Below are positions 45,645 through 54,174 of a stretch of DNA of 64,000 nucleotides, piece after piece. The DNA comes from Mesorhizobium shangrilense (GTDB taxonomy: Bacteria; Pseudomonadota; Alphaproteobacteria; Rhizobiales; Rhizobiaceae): contig NZ_JAQGPN010000001.1 in NCBI RefSeq assembly GCF_028826155.1, forward strand, positions 1,369,501 through 1,433,500, read 5' to 3'. The stretch's first letter is position 1. Each line of letters opens with the position of its first letter. Under the pieces are notes generated by a model that did not search any database, had not been told where the DNA came from, and was given only the letters and a program-made list of their open reading frames with translations. The translations under genes and the position numbers were made by a program.

Positions 45645-46961
45645 TCAATCCGCCTGCGCTTCCAGCCAGCCACCGCGAAAACCGGCAGCCGCGAGGCCGC
45701 GTTTGACGATCGGCGAAGCGCGCATCAGACGCCAGCAGAGGCCGCTGCGGAAGTTCTCGATCGACATCACGAGCAGGCCCTGGTCGATGCCGGTGCAGCG
45801 GCGCGCAACCCAGCCTTCGGGGCCGTCGCCGCGTATGCTCGGATTGAAGCTGTCGGGAAAGCGGTCGTCGCTCAACACAGCCGGATAGGCGGCGAGGAGG
45901 TGGCGAAGCGCTCGCGCCGCCTCCGCGGGCGCGAAGGGCAGGCAGGACAGTGTCGCCCACGGCGCCAGCGTCCCGTCGTCGGGGCCGAAGGGAGCGCCGC
46001 GCGCCGCGTATCCCGCTATCGAGACACGACGGCCGTTCCTCAAAGTGAGCCGCGCCTTGGCGCCGTTGCAGGCGGTCAGCCCCCAGAGGTCGTCGCAGTA
46101 GCCGCTGAAGCGATGGGGGTTGTCGGCCGCATAGACCCGATGCGTGCGGATCGCTGTCCGGGTGTTCTCGCAATAGTCGGTCGCGTGGCGTCTGGTCAGG
46201 CGATCAGCAATGCCGCGGAAGTCGATCCACGCGTGTGGGAAGAGATGAATGAACAAAGGGCCGGCATAGACATAGCCGCCTGCGGGGCCTTCGTACCAGT
46301 CGCATGTGTCGAGCCACGTCTCGTAGCTCGCCGGCGACAGCGGAGAGGTCTCGGAGCCCAGCCCGAGCACGAACATGAGCAAGGATTCGCTGAAGCCGGT
46401 CCACCTGTCGGGCAGGAAACCGCGGCGCGGCTTCCAGCCCATGTGGACCGCGTGTCCGCGTGTCTCGGTCCAGCGCCAGTCCACGCGGCCGAAGATGCGG
46501 GCTGCCCTCTCTCGGATCTCGGCTTCGACGGCATCCGGGCCGTCAAGAAAGGCGGAGGCCGAGAGAACGCCGGCCATCAGGATCGCGGTGTCCATGAACG
46601 ACAGCTCGGAGTTCCAGACGCGCAGGCCGGTCGCCATATCCAGGAAATGGTAGAAGAAGCCGCGGTGGCTGGTCTCGCCAGCGGCGTCGGTCTGGGCGTC
46701 GTCGAGGAAACGCAGAGTCGCCGCCACGATGCAGCCCGCCTCCGCCCGATCAATCCAGCCGCGCGTCACCGCGACGGGATAGCAGGACAGGGCGAAACCG
46801 ACTGCGGCGATGCTGCAGGGCCAGTCCGGCAGCGAGGTGTCGGCTACAAGTCCGTTCGCCTCGTTGGTGAACAGGCGGAAATAGCCGAAGGCGGCGCGCT
46901 GCAAGCGGTCGATCAGGCCTGCATCGATCGTTTCGTGTTCCGTGGCCCGTGCGTCCATCAC
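45645..46961 (-). CDS. Glucoamylase-like (PF10091; GH144-type) protein
   Basis: 438 residues, no signal peptide. Conserved stretches of the glycoamylase-like family: AAFGYFRLFTNEANGLVADT, PCSIAAVGFALSCYPV, RGFFYHFLDMATGLRVWNSE, GWKPRRGFLPDRWTGFSESL and GLTACNGAK. PF10091 contains bacterial endo-beta-1,2-glucanases (GH144) and the transglycosylase part of cyclic beta-1,2-glucan synthases. As rhizobia make cyclic beta-1,2-glucans, a role in glucan turnover is plausible, but the lack of a signal peptide would place the enzyme in the cytoplasm unless the start lies elsewhere. Neighbours give no clue. Confidence 0.82.
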   Translation of the reverse strand: MMDARATEHETIDAGLIDRLQRAAFGYFRLFTNEANGLVADTSLPDWPCSIAAVGFALSCYPVAVTRGWIDRAEAGCIVAATLRFLDDAQTDAAGETSHRGFFYHFLDMATGLRVWNSELSFMDTAILMAGVLSASAFLDGPDAVEAEIRERAARIFGRVDWRWTETRGHAVHMGWKPRRGFLPDRWTGFSESLLMFVLGLGSETSPLSPASYETWLDTCDWYEGPAGGYVYAGPLFIHLFPHAWIDFRGIADRLTRRHATDYCENTRTAIRTHRVYAADNPHRFSGYCDDLWGLTACNGAKARLTLRNGRRVSIAGYAARGAPFGPDDGTLAPWATLSCLPFAPAEAARALRHLLAAYPAVLSDDRFPDSFNPSIRGDGPEGWVARRCTGIDQGLLVMSIENFRSGLCWRLMRASPIVKRGLAAAGFRGGWLEAQAD

Positions 46962-47071
46962 AATTCGGCTTGGTCATCATGCGGTGTCATTGTAGTCAGA
47001 AAAAGCATCGCACCCTCCTCATAGTGCGGTGCGACCGCTCTGCAAGCCATTCGTCTCGAGGATCCTCCCAG

Positions 47072-48241
47072 ATGTCAGCGTCCTTTGCCATCCAACGGAC
47101 GCCGCGCGTCGCCGTGTCGGCATTCTTCCTGGCGGCGGGCGCAGGCATCGGCGCGTGGGCCGCCAGCCTGCCCGCGCTGAGCGCCAGGGCCGACCTCGAC
47201 AAGGGCGAACTCGGCATCGTCCTGCTGTGCTTCGCGCTTGGCGCCATCGCGACGATGACGAGCGTCGGCCGGATCCTGCCCAGATATGGCACTGCGGCGA
47301 TCTGTTTGCTGAGCGCGGTCGTCTTCGGCGGCGTGCTGATCGCGGTTCCCCACTCGGGCAACATGGCGCTGCTCGCCGTTCTCGTGTTCGTCGGGGGCGG
47401 CGGCTTCGGCGCGCTCGACGTGGCGATGAACACCGAGGCTTCGTTCCTCGAGAGGCAAAGCGGACGACACATCATGTCGTCCTTCCATGCGGTGTTCAGC
47501 GTCGGCAGCCTCGCCGGGGCCGGCATCTGCGGTCAGTTGCTGCGCATGGGGGGCGACCTCGCGCTGTGCCTTGGCGTGGCGGGCGCGGCGGCGATCGCGC
47601 TGGCGCTGATTGCGCGATTCTGGTCGGACCTGCCCGAGGAACCGGACGACGCGCAGGTTTCCGCGACGTCAGATCCGAGGCTCGGGGGGGCGCAGAAGCG
47701 GCATCTGTGGCTGCTGGGCGGGGTCGCGTTCCTCGCCCTGTTCACCGAGGGCGCGCTGATGGACTGGAGCGCCATCTATCTCGTCGGCACGGTCGGCGCA
47801 TCCGAGAGCACCGGCGCTTTCGGCTTCGCCGTCTTTGCAGCCACGATGGCGATCGGGCGGGCGGTCGGCGACATGATCATGCGCGTGCTCGGACCAGCGC
47901 TGGCGCTGCGCCTTGGAGCCGGTCTCGTCGCCGGTTCCCTGGCGTTCGCGCTGACCTTCAGCAATGTTCCCGTGGTCTTCGCCGCGCTGGCGCTCTGCGG
48001 GATCGGCATCGCCAACGTGGTGCCAGCGATCTTCTCGGCGGCGGGGCGCATCGGCGGAGACGCGGCGGGCGCGGCGATGTCGCGCGTCACGACCATGGGA
48101 TACGCCGGCCTGCTGGTCGGCCCGCCCTTCATCGGCTTCCTCGCGGAAGGGACGACGCTGGCCGCCAGCCTGTTCGCCGTCGTGGTCGCAGCCGTCATCG
48201 TCGCTGCGGGCGCGAGCCTGGTCAGCGTGCGGGGCAAATAG
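47072..48241 (+). CDS. MFS permease
   Basis: 389 residues from ATG 47072 (MSASFAIQRTPRVAVS) with GAGGATCC upstream; longer ORFs lack support. Twelve hydrophobic segments. The conserved loop reads LERQSGRHIMSSFHAVFSVG between helices 4 and 5, as in the FucP/YbjJ-like branch of MFS, and LPRYGTAAICLL carries the MFS loop 2-3 position. These transporters carry sugars or unknown metabolites. It diverges from the glucoamylase-like gene, leaving about 110 bases as a shared promoter. It could export or import a glucan breakdown product, which is inference. Confidence 0.83.
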   Translation: MSASFAIQRTPRVAVSAFFLAAGAGIGAWAASLPALSARADLDKGELGIVLLCFALGAIATMTSVGRILPRYGTAAICLLSAVVFGGVLIAVPHSGNMALLAVLVFVGGGGFGALDVAMNTEASFLERQSGRHIMSSFHAVFSVGSLAGAGICGQLLRMGGDLALCLGVAGAAAIALALIARFWSDLPEEPDDAQVSATSDPRLGGAQKRHLWLLGGVAFLALFTEGALMDWSAIYLVGTVGASESTGAFGFAVFAATMAIGRAVGDMIMRVLGPALALRLGAGLVAGSLAFALTFSNVPVVFAALALCGIGIANVVPAIFSAAGRIGGDAAGAAMSRVTTMGYAGLLVGPPFIGFLAEGTTLAASLFAVVVAAVIVAAGASLVSVRGK

Positions 48242-48361
48242 CCGTTCCGGTGGCCGGGCATGAAGTCGGCCACTATAGTATCTCCCGGGAGTATCGCCGG
48301 CCGCGCGCAAGCGGAGCATCAGCTCGCTGCGCGGCAAGGGCGGTACAAGGAGAAAGGCGAC

Positions 48362-49429
48362 ATGAGCAGCGTCGAACCCTTCGTGTTTGCCGGGCTGCGG
48401 GCGCGCGTGATCTTCGGTCATGGGACGATTTCCCAGACGGCAGCCGAGATCGAAAAACTGGGGCGCAAGCGGGCGCTGGTGCTCTGCACGCCGAACCAGG
48501 CAAAGGCGGGCGAGAGGCTGGCGGCCGAGCTGGGAGCGCTGTCGGCCGGCGTTTTTGCCGAAGCAGCCATGCACACGCCAGTCGAGGTGACGGAAAGGGC
48601 GCTGAGGGTGTTCGAGGCCAGCGGCGCCGATTGCGTCGTCTCGCGGGGCGGTGGCTCCACGATCGGGCTGGGCAAGGCGATCGCAACCCGCACGGGAGCC
48701 GATCAGGTGGCGATTCCCACCACCTATGCCGGCTCCGAGATGACCGACGTGCTGGGAGAGACCTTTGGGGGCGAGAAGACGACCCGGCGCGACGCCTCGA
48801 TCCTGCCGGAGACGGTCATCTACGACGTCGACCTGACGCGTCGTCTGCCCGTCGCGCTGACGGTCGCCTCCGGCCTCAACGCGATGGCGCATGCGGCCGA
48901 AGCACTCTATGCGCGCGACCGGAACCCCGTCATCTCGCTGCTGGCGAGCGAGGCGCTGCGGGCGCTTTGCGAAGCCCTGCCGGCGCTCGTCAGCAACCCG
49001 GACGATCGCGAAGCGCGTGCGGCTGCGCTCTACGGGGCCTGGTTGTGCGGAGCGTCGCTCGGCGGCGCATCCATGGCGCTGCACCACAAACTCTGCCACA
49101 CGCTGGGCGGCAGCTTTGGCACGCCGCATGCGCATACCCACGCGATCCTGCTGCCGCATACGATAGGCTTCAACGCCGCGGCGGTCCCTGAACTGCTCGC
49201 CCCGGTCTCGCGCGTGCTGAATGGCGCGCCGGGGGGCGCATTGTTCGACTTCGCCTCTTCGCTCGGCGCGCCGACGAGGCTCAAGGAGCTCGACTTGAGC
49301 GAAGCGGATCTCGACAGGGCCGCGGGCATCGCCGTGACGAAACCCTACTGGAATCCGCGGCCCTTCGACCGCGACGCAATCCGCGCGCTGCTCCAGGATG
49401 CCTGGGAAGGGCGTCGCCCGCAGCAATGA
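48362..49429 (+). CDS. Maleylacetate reductase (iron-containing alcohol dehydrogenase family)
   Basis: 355 residues from ATG 48362 with AAGGAGAAAGG upstream; the longer ORF to 48260 is rejected. Reduces maleylacetate to 3-oxoadipate with NAD(P)H, the last step of the hydroxyquinol/chlorocatechol routes. Family motifs: CVVSRGGGSTIGLGKAIA (about 80-97), AIPTTYAGSEMTDVLGET and the metal-site region NAMAHAAEALYARDRNP with LHHKLCHTLGGSFGTPHAHTH. No ring-cleaving dioxygenase is in the window, so it stands alone. An adjacent MFS permease and a peptidase provide no pathway link. Confidence 0.87.
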   Translation: MSSVEPFVFAGLRARVIFGHGTISQTAAEIEKLGRKRALVLCTPNQAKAGERLAAELGALSAGVFAEAAMHTPVEVTERALRVFEASGADCVVSRGGGSTIGLGKAIATRTGADQVAIPTTYAGSEMTDVLGETFGGEKTTRRDASILPETVIYDVDLTRRLPVALTVASGLNAMAHAAEALYARDRNPVISLLASEALRALCEALPALVSNPDDREARAAALYGAWLCGASLGGASMALHHKLCHTLGGSFGTPHAHTHAILLPHTIGFNAAAVPELLAPVSRVLNGAPGGALFDFASSLGAPTRLKELDLSEADLDRAAGIAVTKPYWNPRPFDRDAIRALLQDAWEGRRPQQ

Positions 49430-49578
49430 TGGCGATGCTGGCTGCGGAGAGCCGGCGAAACACGCGCTGCATCCCGCTGCGCCTTCGCAAAAGCGGGGCA
49501 CGAGCCTTTTTCGTCGGCCGCGCTATTATTTGGAGCGAGAGGATGAGCAAGCAAGGTCTCGCGACGTCTGGAGGTCCG

Positions 49579-50571
49579 ATGCCCCGCGTTTTTCTCGCGC
49601 TGTTTATGCTGGCGGCTTCCCTGTGCTGGGCTGCCGGGGATGAGGGTGTTCTTGACCGGGGACGCGAGCAGTCCGAATCATTTCTTCGCGGGAGCATGAC
49701 CGGGATCTGGGAAAACATGACGCCGGAAATGCAGGAAAGTCTTGGCGATGAGGACGCTCTTGCCCGGCTACGCAACGACCTTCGCCGCAGCGCTGGTTCC
49801 GAGACGGAAATCCTTGAGGAGACGACCGAAAGCCGGGGTGGGCAGACGCTTTATCTCCGGACGTCGCGTTGGACCGGGATCGACGCGCCTATACTGATGC
49901 GGTGGGCCTTCAACGAGGATGGGCAGATCTCAGGCTTCTTCGTCCAGCCTAAGCCTGCGCTCGCCGAATCCCGCTTCCTCGACTACCAGACGAAGGCCAC
50001 GCTGCGGCTGCCCTTCGACGGCGAGTGGCTGGTTTTCTGGGGCGGCCGGACGCTCGAGCAGAACTACCACGCGGCCGACAGGGCGCAGCGCTTCGCGACC
50101 GATTTCGTGGTGCGCGAGAACGGCGTCACCTTCCGGGGCGACGGCACGATCCTCGGAAACTACTATTGCTGGGACCGGCCAATTCTTGCGCCGGCGGCCG
50201 GCAAGGTGGTCTCCGCGGTGAGGGACCTGCCCGACCAGCCGATCGGTCAAGCCGACCGCGACAACCCGGCGGGCAACCACGTCGTGCTCGACCTCGGCAA
50301 CAACGAGTTCGCCTTCCTCGCCCATTTCAGGCAGGGCAGCGTGCCCGTTTCGGCGGGCGACACGGTGACGGCCGGACAGATGCTCGGTCGTTGCGGCAAC
50401 AGCGGAAACTCCTCCGAGCCCCACTTGCATTTCCATCTGCAGAACACGCCGGACCTGAAGGACGGCGAGGGGCTGCCCGCCTTCTTCGAGGATTTTCTCG
50501 CCGACGGCGTCGCCATCGGGCGCGGCGAGCCGGTCAAGGGCCAGGTGGTGGCGCCGGACGGCGCCGGTTGA
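49579..50571 (+). CDS. Exported M23-family peptidase-like protein
   Basis: 330 residues from ATG 49579 with GGAGGTCCG upstream; an ORF start at 49426 would overlap the reductase gene. Signal peptide about 1-20 (AASLCWAAG). A DUF3887-like N-terminal part (about 30-120, FLRGSMTGIWENMTPEMQES) precedes the LytM/M23 domain (about 200-310). Zinc-site candidates are GNHVVLDLGNNEFAFLAHF and EPHLHFHLQN (HxH), while the first His of canonical HxxxD is not clear, as the sequence shows NYYCWDRPILAPAAGKVV. It may be a catalytically weak endopeptidase or regulator. It ends 40 bases from the ABC permease gene on the other strand. Confidence 0.82.
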   Translation: MPRVFLALFMLAASLCWAAGDEGVLDRGREQSESFLRGSMTGIWENMTPEMQESLGDEDALARLRNDLRRSAGSETEILEETTESRGGQTLYLRTSRWTGIDAPILMRWAFNEDGQISGFFVQPKPALAESRFLDYQTKATLRLPFDGEWLVFWGGRTLEQNYHAADRAQRFATDFVVRENGVTFRGDGTILGNYYCWDRPILAPAAGKVVSAVRDLPDQPIGQADRDNPAGNHVVLDLGNNEFAFLAHFRQGSVPVSAGDTVTAGQMLGRCGNSGNSSEPHLHFHLQNTPDLKDGEGLPAFFEDFLADGVAIGRGEPVKGQVVAPDGAG

Positions 50572-50611
50572 GGCCGGGCGCCAGTGGCGACAGTCCTGCC
50601 CGTGACTGGGG

Positions 50612-51598
50612 TCAGCGGTCCTCGACGATGCGCAGGTAGGCCGCGGTGACCAGAAGCACGATCGCGCCGAACAGCATACGCCGCGCGCCTTCGGGCATCT
50701 GCAGGATGGTCAGCAGCGTGGTCAGCACGGTGAGGATGAGGGCGCCGATGATGGTGCCGGTGTAGCCGCCGCGGCCGCCGAAGATCGATGTGCCACCGAT
50801 GACGGCCGCCGCCACCGAGGGCAGTACCAGCGGCTCGACCAGGGACAGCGACGGCGCCTTGATCAGGCCGACATAGAGCAGCCCGGTGATGCCCGCGAGC
50901 AGGCCGGAAAGCCCATAGAGCGCGACGATGACCTGCCAGTAGGACACGCCGGAGAGCCGCGCCGCGTGCTCGTTGTCGCCGACGGCGTAGAGCAGCCGCC
51001 CGAAGCCGGTCCGCCGCAGGGTGAAGATGATGAGCGCGGCAAGCGGCACGAAGAGCAGCAGCGCGTTGGGAACGCCGTAGGTGAGCCCTGTGCCGAGCCA
51101 CGCCAAAAACTCCGGAACCTTGGTGCCCGACGCGATCACCGTGCGCTGGTAGACCTGCAGGCAGCCGATGCCGATGAGGCTGGTGCCGAGCGTCATGATG
51201 AGCGGATGCACGCGAAAGACACCGACGCCGATGCCGTTGGCGAGGCCGATGAGCAGCGGCGGCGCCATGGCGATCAGGAAGGCCACCGCCGGGTCCTGGT
51301 TGACCCACTGCGTCGAGATGATGAAGGCGCTCATGGTGGCGGCGGTGCCGACAGAGAGGTCGATGCCGCCGGTCAGCATCGTCATCGTCTGGCAGCCCGC
51401 CAGAATCGCCAACGGAATCGCGAACTTGATGGTGTTGGCGATCCAGCGCTCGTTGACGATGCCGGGCCGCAGGATCTGCAGGGCCACGACCAGCGCGATC
51501 AGCAGGATGATCAGCGGCACGAGCGGATAGTCGCTCATGAAGCGCCTGATGCGGCGGCCGAGGGGGACCGGCTGAGGGATGGTCGCAGTGCTGCTCAT
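50612..51598 (-). CDS. RbsC-type ABC transporter permease, second subunit
   Basis: 328 residues from ATG 51598; its start overlaps the previous permease stop (ATGA). Eight to ten hydrophobic segments. The BPD_transp_2 motif TGGIDLSVGTAATMSAFIIS and VIGGTSIFGGRGGYTGTIIGA place it in the CUT2 family with RbsC. It pairs with the 51595 permease to form a heterodimeric channel. Substrate specificity follows the binding protein at 54175. An ORF running to 52615 is an upstream continuation through the first permease in another frame and is rejected. Confidence 0.92.
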   Translation of the reverse strand: MSSTATIPQPVPLGRRIRRFMSDYPLVPLIILLIALVVALQILRPGIVNERWIANTIKFAIPLAILAGCQTMTMLTGGIDLSVGTAATMSAFIISTQWVNQDPAVAFLIAMAPPLLIGLANGIGVGVFRVHPLIMTLGTSLIGIGCLQVYQRTVIASGTKVPEFLAWLGTGLTYGVPNALLLFVPLAALIIFTLRRTGFGRLLYAVGDNEHAARLSGVSYWQVIVALYGLSGLLAGITGLLYVGLIKAPSLSLVEPLVLPSVAAAVIGGTSIFGGRGGYTGTIIGALILTVLTTLLTILQMPEGARRMLFGAIVLLVTAAYLRIVEDR

Positions 51599-52569
51599 GA
51601 CTTGCGCCCCCGCATGACGATGAAGGCTCCGAGCATCACGACGGCGACCATGATGACGCCCTCGATGATGGTGGTGACGTTGGGATCGACGGCCAGAAGC
51701 GTCAGATCCGTGCGCACGAGGCGCAGCACAAAGACGGCGATGATCGGGCCGAGCAGTCCGCCGCGGCCGCCGCCGAGCGCGACGCCGCCGAGCACGACCG
51801 CCGCCACGCTGGCCAGAAGGTAGGGACCAGGAATGGGCGCGCCGATGCCGGTGCTCATGGTGAGCGCGAGCCCGCCCATCGCGCCGAACAGGCCGGCGAT
51901 GGCGTAGGCGAGGATCTTGGTGCGCGCCACCGGAACGCCGCTGCGGAACGCCGCCAGCTCGCTGCTGCCGATCGCATAGATGGACAGTCCGAGCCGCGAG
52001 CGCTTCAGCGGTATCCAAACGATGCAGAGGCAGACGACCAGCACGACGAGCGCCTTCGGGATCCAGGAGGTCACGGCCTCCGGCAGGCCGGGAATGGGCA
52101 CGGTTCCCACCAGCAGCCCCTTCAGCCACTCGGCGGCAGCGCCGCCGGGCGCGCCCAGCACGAGCAGGGCCGCGCCCTGGAAGACGAACAGCATGGCCAG
52201 CGTGACCACGATGTCGGGCACGCGGGTGACCACGATGAGGATGCCGTTCAGCGCGCCGAGCGCCATGCCCATGGCAAGCACGAAGGGCACGACGAACAGC
52301 GCATACTGCTCGGTCGCACCGTTCATCATGGCCGCTGCTGTCACGCTGGTGAGGGCCATCATGGAGGCGACCGACAGGTCGATGCCGCCGGCGATGACCA
52401 CCACAGTCTGTGCGGCGACGGCGAAGGCGTAAGGCAACACCGCCCGGACCAGCGAGCCGAAGTCGCCGGCGCCGTAGCTCGGCTGAATGATCTTGGTGGC
52501 GACCAGCAGGACAGCGAAGAGCGCCACGAGGCCGAGGGTCCAGCCATTCTGTCGGACGAGGCGCATCAT
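51595..52569 (-). CDS. RbsC-type ABC transporter permease, first subunit
   Basis: 324 residues. The ATG at 52569 overlaps the ATPase stop (ATGA). CUT2 permease signature: VIAGGIDLSVASMMALTSV (about 59-77) and VVLGGVALGGGRGGLLGPII near 255. About nine hydrophobic segments. Two different permeases in one operon are less common than the single RbsC type, but occur in several rhizobial CUT2 systems. Gene order is binding protein, ATPase, permease, permease. Confidence 0.92.
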   Translation of the reverse strand: MMRLVRQNGWTLGLVALFAVLLVATKIIQPSYGAGDFGSLVRAVLPYAFAVAAQTVVVIAGGIDLSVASMMALTSVTAAAMMNGATEQYALFVVPFVLAMGMALGALNGILIVVTRVPDIVVTLAMLFVFQGAALLVLGAPGGAAAEWLKGLLVGTVPIPGLPEAVTSWIPKALVVLVVCLCIVWIPLKRSRLGLSIYAIGSSELAAFRSGVPVARTKILAYAIAGLFGAMGGLALTMSTGIGAPIPGPYLLASVAAVVLGGVALGGGRGGLLGPIIAVFVLRLVRTDLTLLAVDPNVTTIIEGVIMVAVVMLGAFIVMRGRKS

Positions 52570-54098
52570 GAAGTACTCGCCGGTTGGCTGGGCAGTTCTG
52601 CGAGCACGCCCGCATTCTCGGCGTCGCGCGGGAGCCCGTAGGCGGCGCGCGTCAATGCGGCTTCGTCGGCGATCTCGACGGGCAGAACGTCGACCACCCG
52701 CCCGCCGAAGATGACGATGGCGCGGTCACACACTTGCTGCACCTCCTCGAGTTCAGATGTGTAGAAAAGTACGGACTTGCCCTGCGCGGCGAGCTCGCGC
52801 AGCAGCTTGTAGATCTCCTGCTTGGTGCGCACGTCGATGCCGCGCGTCGGGTCGAAGCAGAGGATGGTCTGCGCATCGGCGGCGATCCAGCGGGCGATGG
52901 TCACCTTCTGCTGGTTGCCGCCCGAAAGTCGCTGCACCTCGCGCTGGGCGCGCGTGTCGATCTGCAGGCGCTCGATGGCGCTGACGACCCGGTTGCGCTC
53001 CCGCTTCACGTCGATCGGCCCCCAGCTGCGCGGTCGCGCGCTGAATGGAAGGGCGATGTTCTCGCGAACAGAGCGCTGCATCAGCAACGCCTCGGTGCGG
53101 TCGCCTGGCACATAGGCGATGCCGGCGGCGATGGCGTCGGCGGGGTGGCCGAAGCGGGTCTGCTCGCCATCCACCTCGATGGTCCCGCCCGCGGGGGGGA
53201 TGGCGCCGGACAGCGCGGCGAAGAGTTCGTCCTGGCCCTGACCCTCGAGCGCCACGACGCCCGCGACCTCGCCGTTGCCAAGATCGAACGAGACGTCCTG
53301 CAGCTTGGTCCCGACCGCAAGGTTGCGGACACGCAGCCGCGCCGGACCAGCTTCAACGGCCGCGTCGCTGGCGCGGGCGGCGGCGACGCGCGTCTTCACG
53401 ATACGGGCGCCGAGCATCAGCTCGACGATACGTTCCTCGACGCCGGGGGCGATGTCGACGACGCCGACCGTCTCGCCGTCCCGCAGCACGGTCGCGCGAT
53501 CGCACAGGGCGGAGATCTCGACAAAGCGATGCGAGATGAAGATGACGGAGCGGCCGGCCCTGCTCTGGCGCTTGACGACGTCGAGCACGCGCTCGGCGAG
53601 GTTCGCCGGCAGCGCGGCCGTCATCTCGTCGAGCAGCAGCACGTCGGGCTCGATGGCCAGCGCGCGCGCAAGGTCGAGCACGCGCAGGATGGCAAGGGGG
53701 ATGTCACGGGCGAGGTCGCGGATGTCCAGATCGGGGACGCCGAGTTCACGGACCCATTCGCGGAACGGTTCGACCGGGGTCTGCGTCAGGCGGAGATTGG
53801 ACGCGACGTCGAGGTCGGGGATAAGCGCGGGCTCCTGGTAGACCGAGACCAGTCCGGCGCGGCGGGCTTCAGCCGGGGAATGGATAGGGCGCGTTTCGCC
53901 GCGGATCAGGATGCGTCCGGCATCGTGCTTGACGGCGCCGGTGAGGATCTTCACAAGCGTGGATTTGCCGGCGCCGTTCGCGCCCATGAGCGCATGCACC
54001 TCGCCGGGCAAGACGGACAGGGACGCGTTCCGCAGTGCGGCTACGGCGCCGTAGTTCTTGGCGACGCCCGAGGCGTCAAGTAGGGGTTTCGTCGTCAC
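52566..54098 (-). CDS. RbsA-type ABC transporter ATPase (two nucleotide-binding domains)
   Basis: 510 residues with two ABC domains. Domain 1: Walker A GANGAGKSTLV (about 38-48), Q-loop VSVYQEP, Walker B LLLDEMTAAL. The usual LSxAxxQ signature is replaced by DIPLAILRVLDLARAL. Domain 2: degenerate Walker A (ALEGQGQDELFAALSG) but an intact signature LSGGNQQKVTIARWI. Thus only the composite site built from domain 1 Walker A and domain 2 signature looks fully functional, a more extreme form of the asymmetry known in RbsA/MglA. It overlaps the permease downstream by four bases. Confidence 0.93.
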   Translation of the reverse strand: MTTKPLLDASGVAKNYGAVAALRNASLSVLPGEVHALMGANGAGKSTLVKILTGAVKHDAGRILIRGETRPIHSPAEARRAGLVSVYQEPALIPDLDVASNLRLTQTPVEPFREWVRELGVPDLDIRDLARDIPLAILRVLDLARALAIEPDVLLLDEMTAALPANLAERVLDVVKRQSRAGRSVIFISHRFVEISALCDRATVLRDGETVGVVDIAPGVEERIVELMLGARIVKTRVAAARASDAAVEAGPARLRVRNLAVGTKLQDVSFDLGNGEVAGVVALEGQGQDELFAALSGAIPPAGGTIEVDGEQTRFGHPADAIAAGIAYVPGDRTEALLMQRSVRENIALPFSARPRSWGPIDVKRERNRVVSAIERLQIDTRAQREVQRLSGGNQQKVTIARWIAADAQTILCFDPTRGIDVRTKQEIYKLLRELAAQGKSVLFYTSELEEVQQVCDRAIVIFGGRVVDVLPVEIADEAALTRAAYGLPRDAENAGVLAELPSQPASTS

Positions 54099-54174
54099 GG
54101 GCAGGATGCGTCCGGATTGAAGTTCGGGCGGGGATGCCGCGAACCGACGCCCCCGCCCGCATGACTGCCTGTGG

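Noticed and set aside
50612..52615. A 667-residue version of the second permease
   Set aside because: The upstream half is a shadow of the first permease; the ATGA overlap at 51595-51598 gives a natural start.
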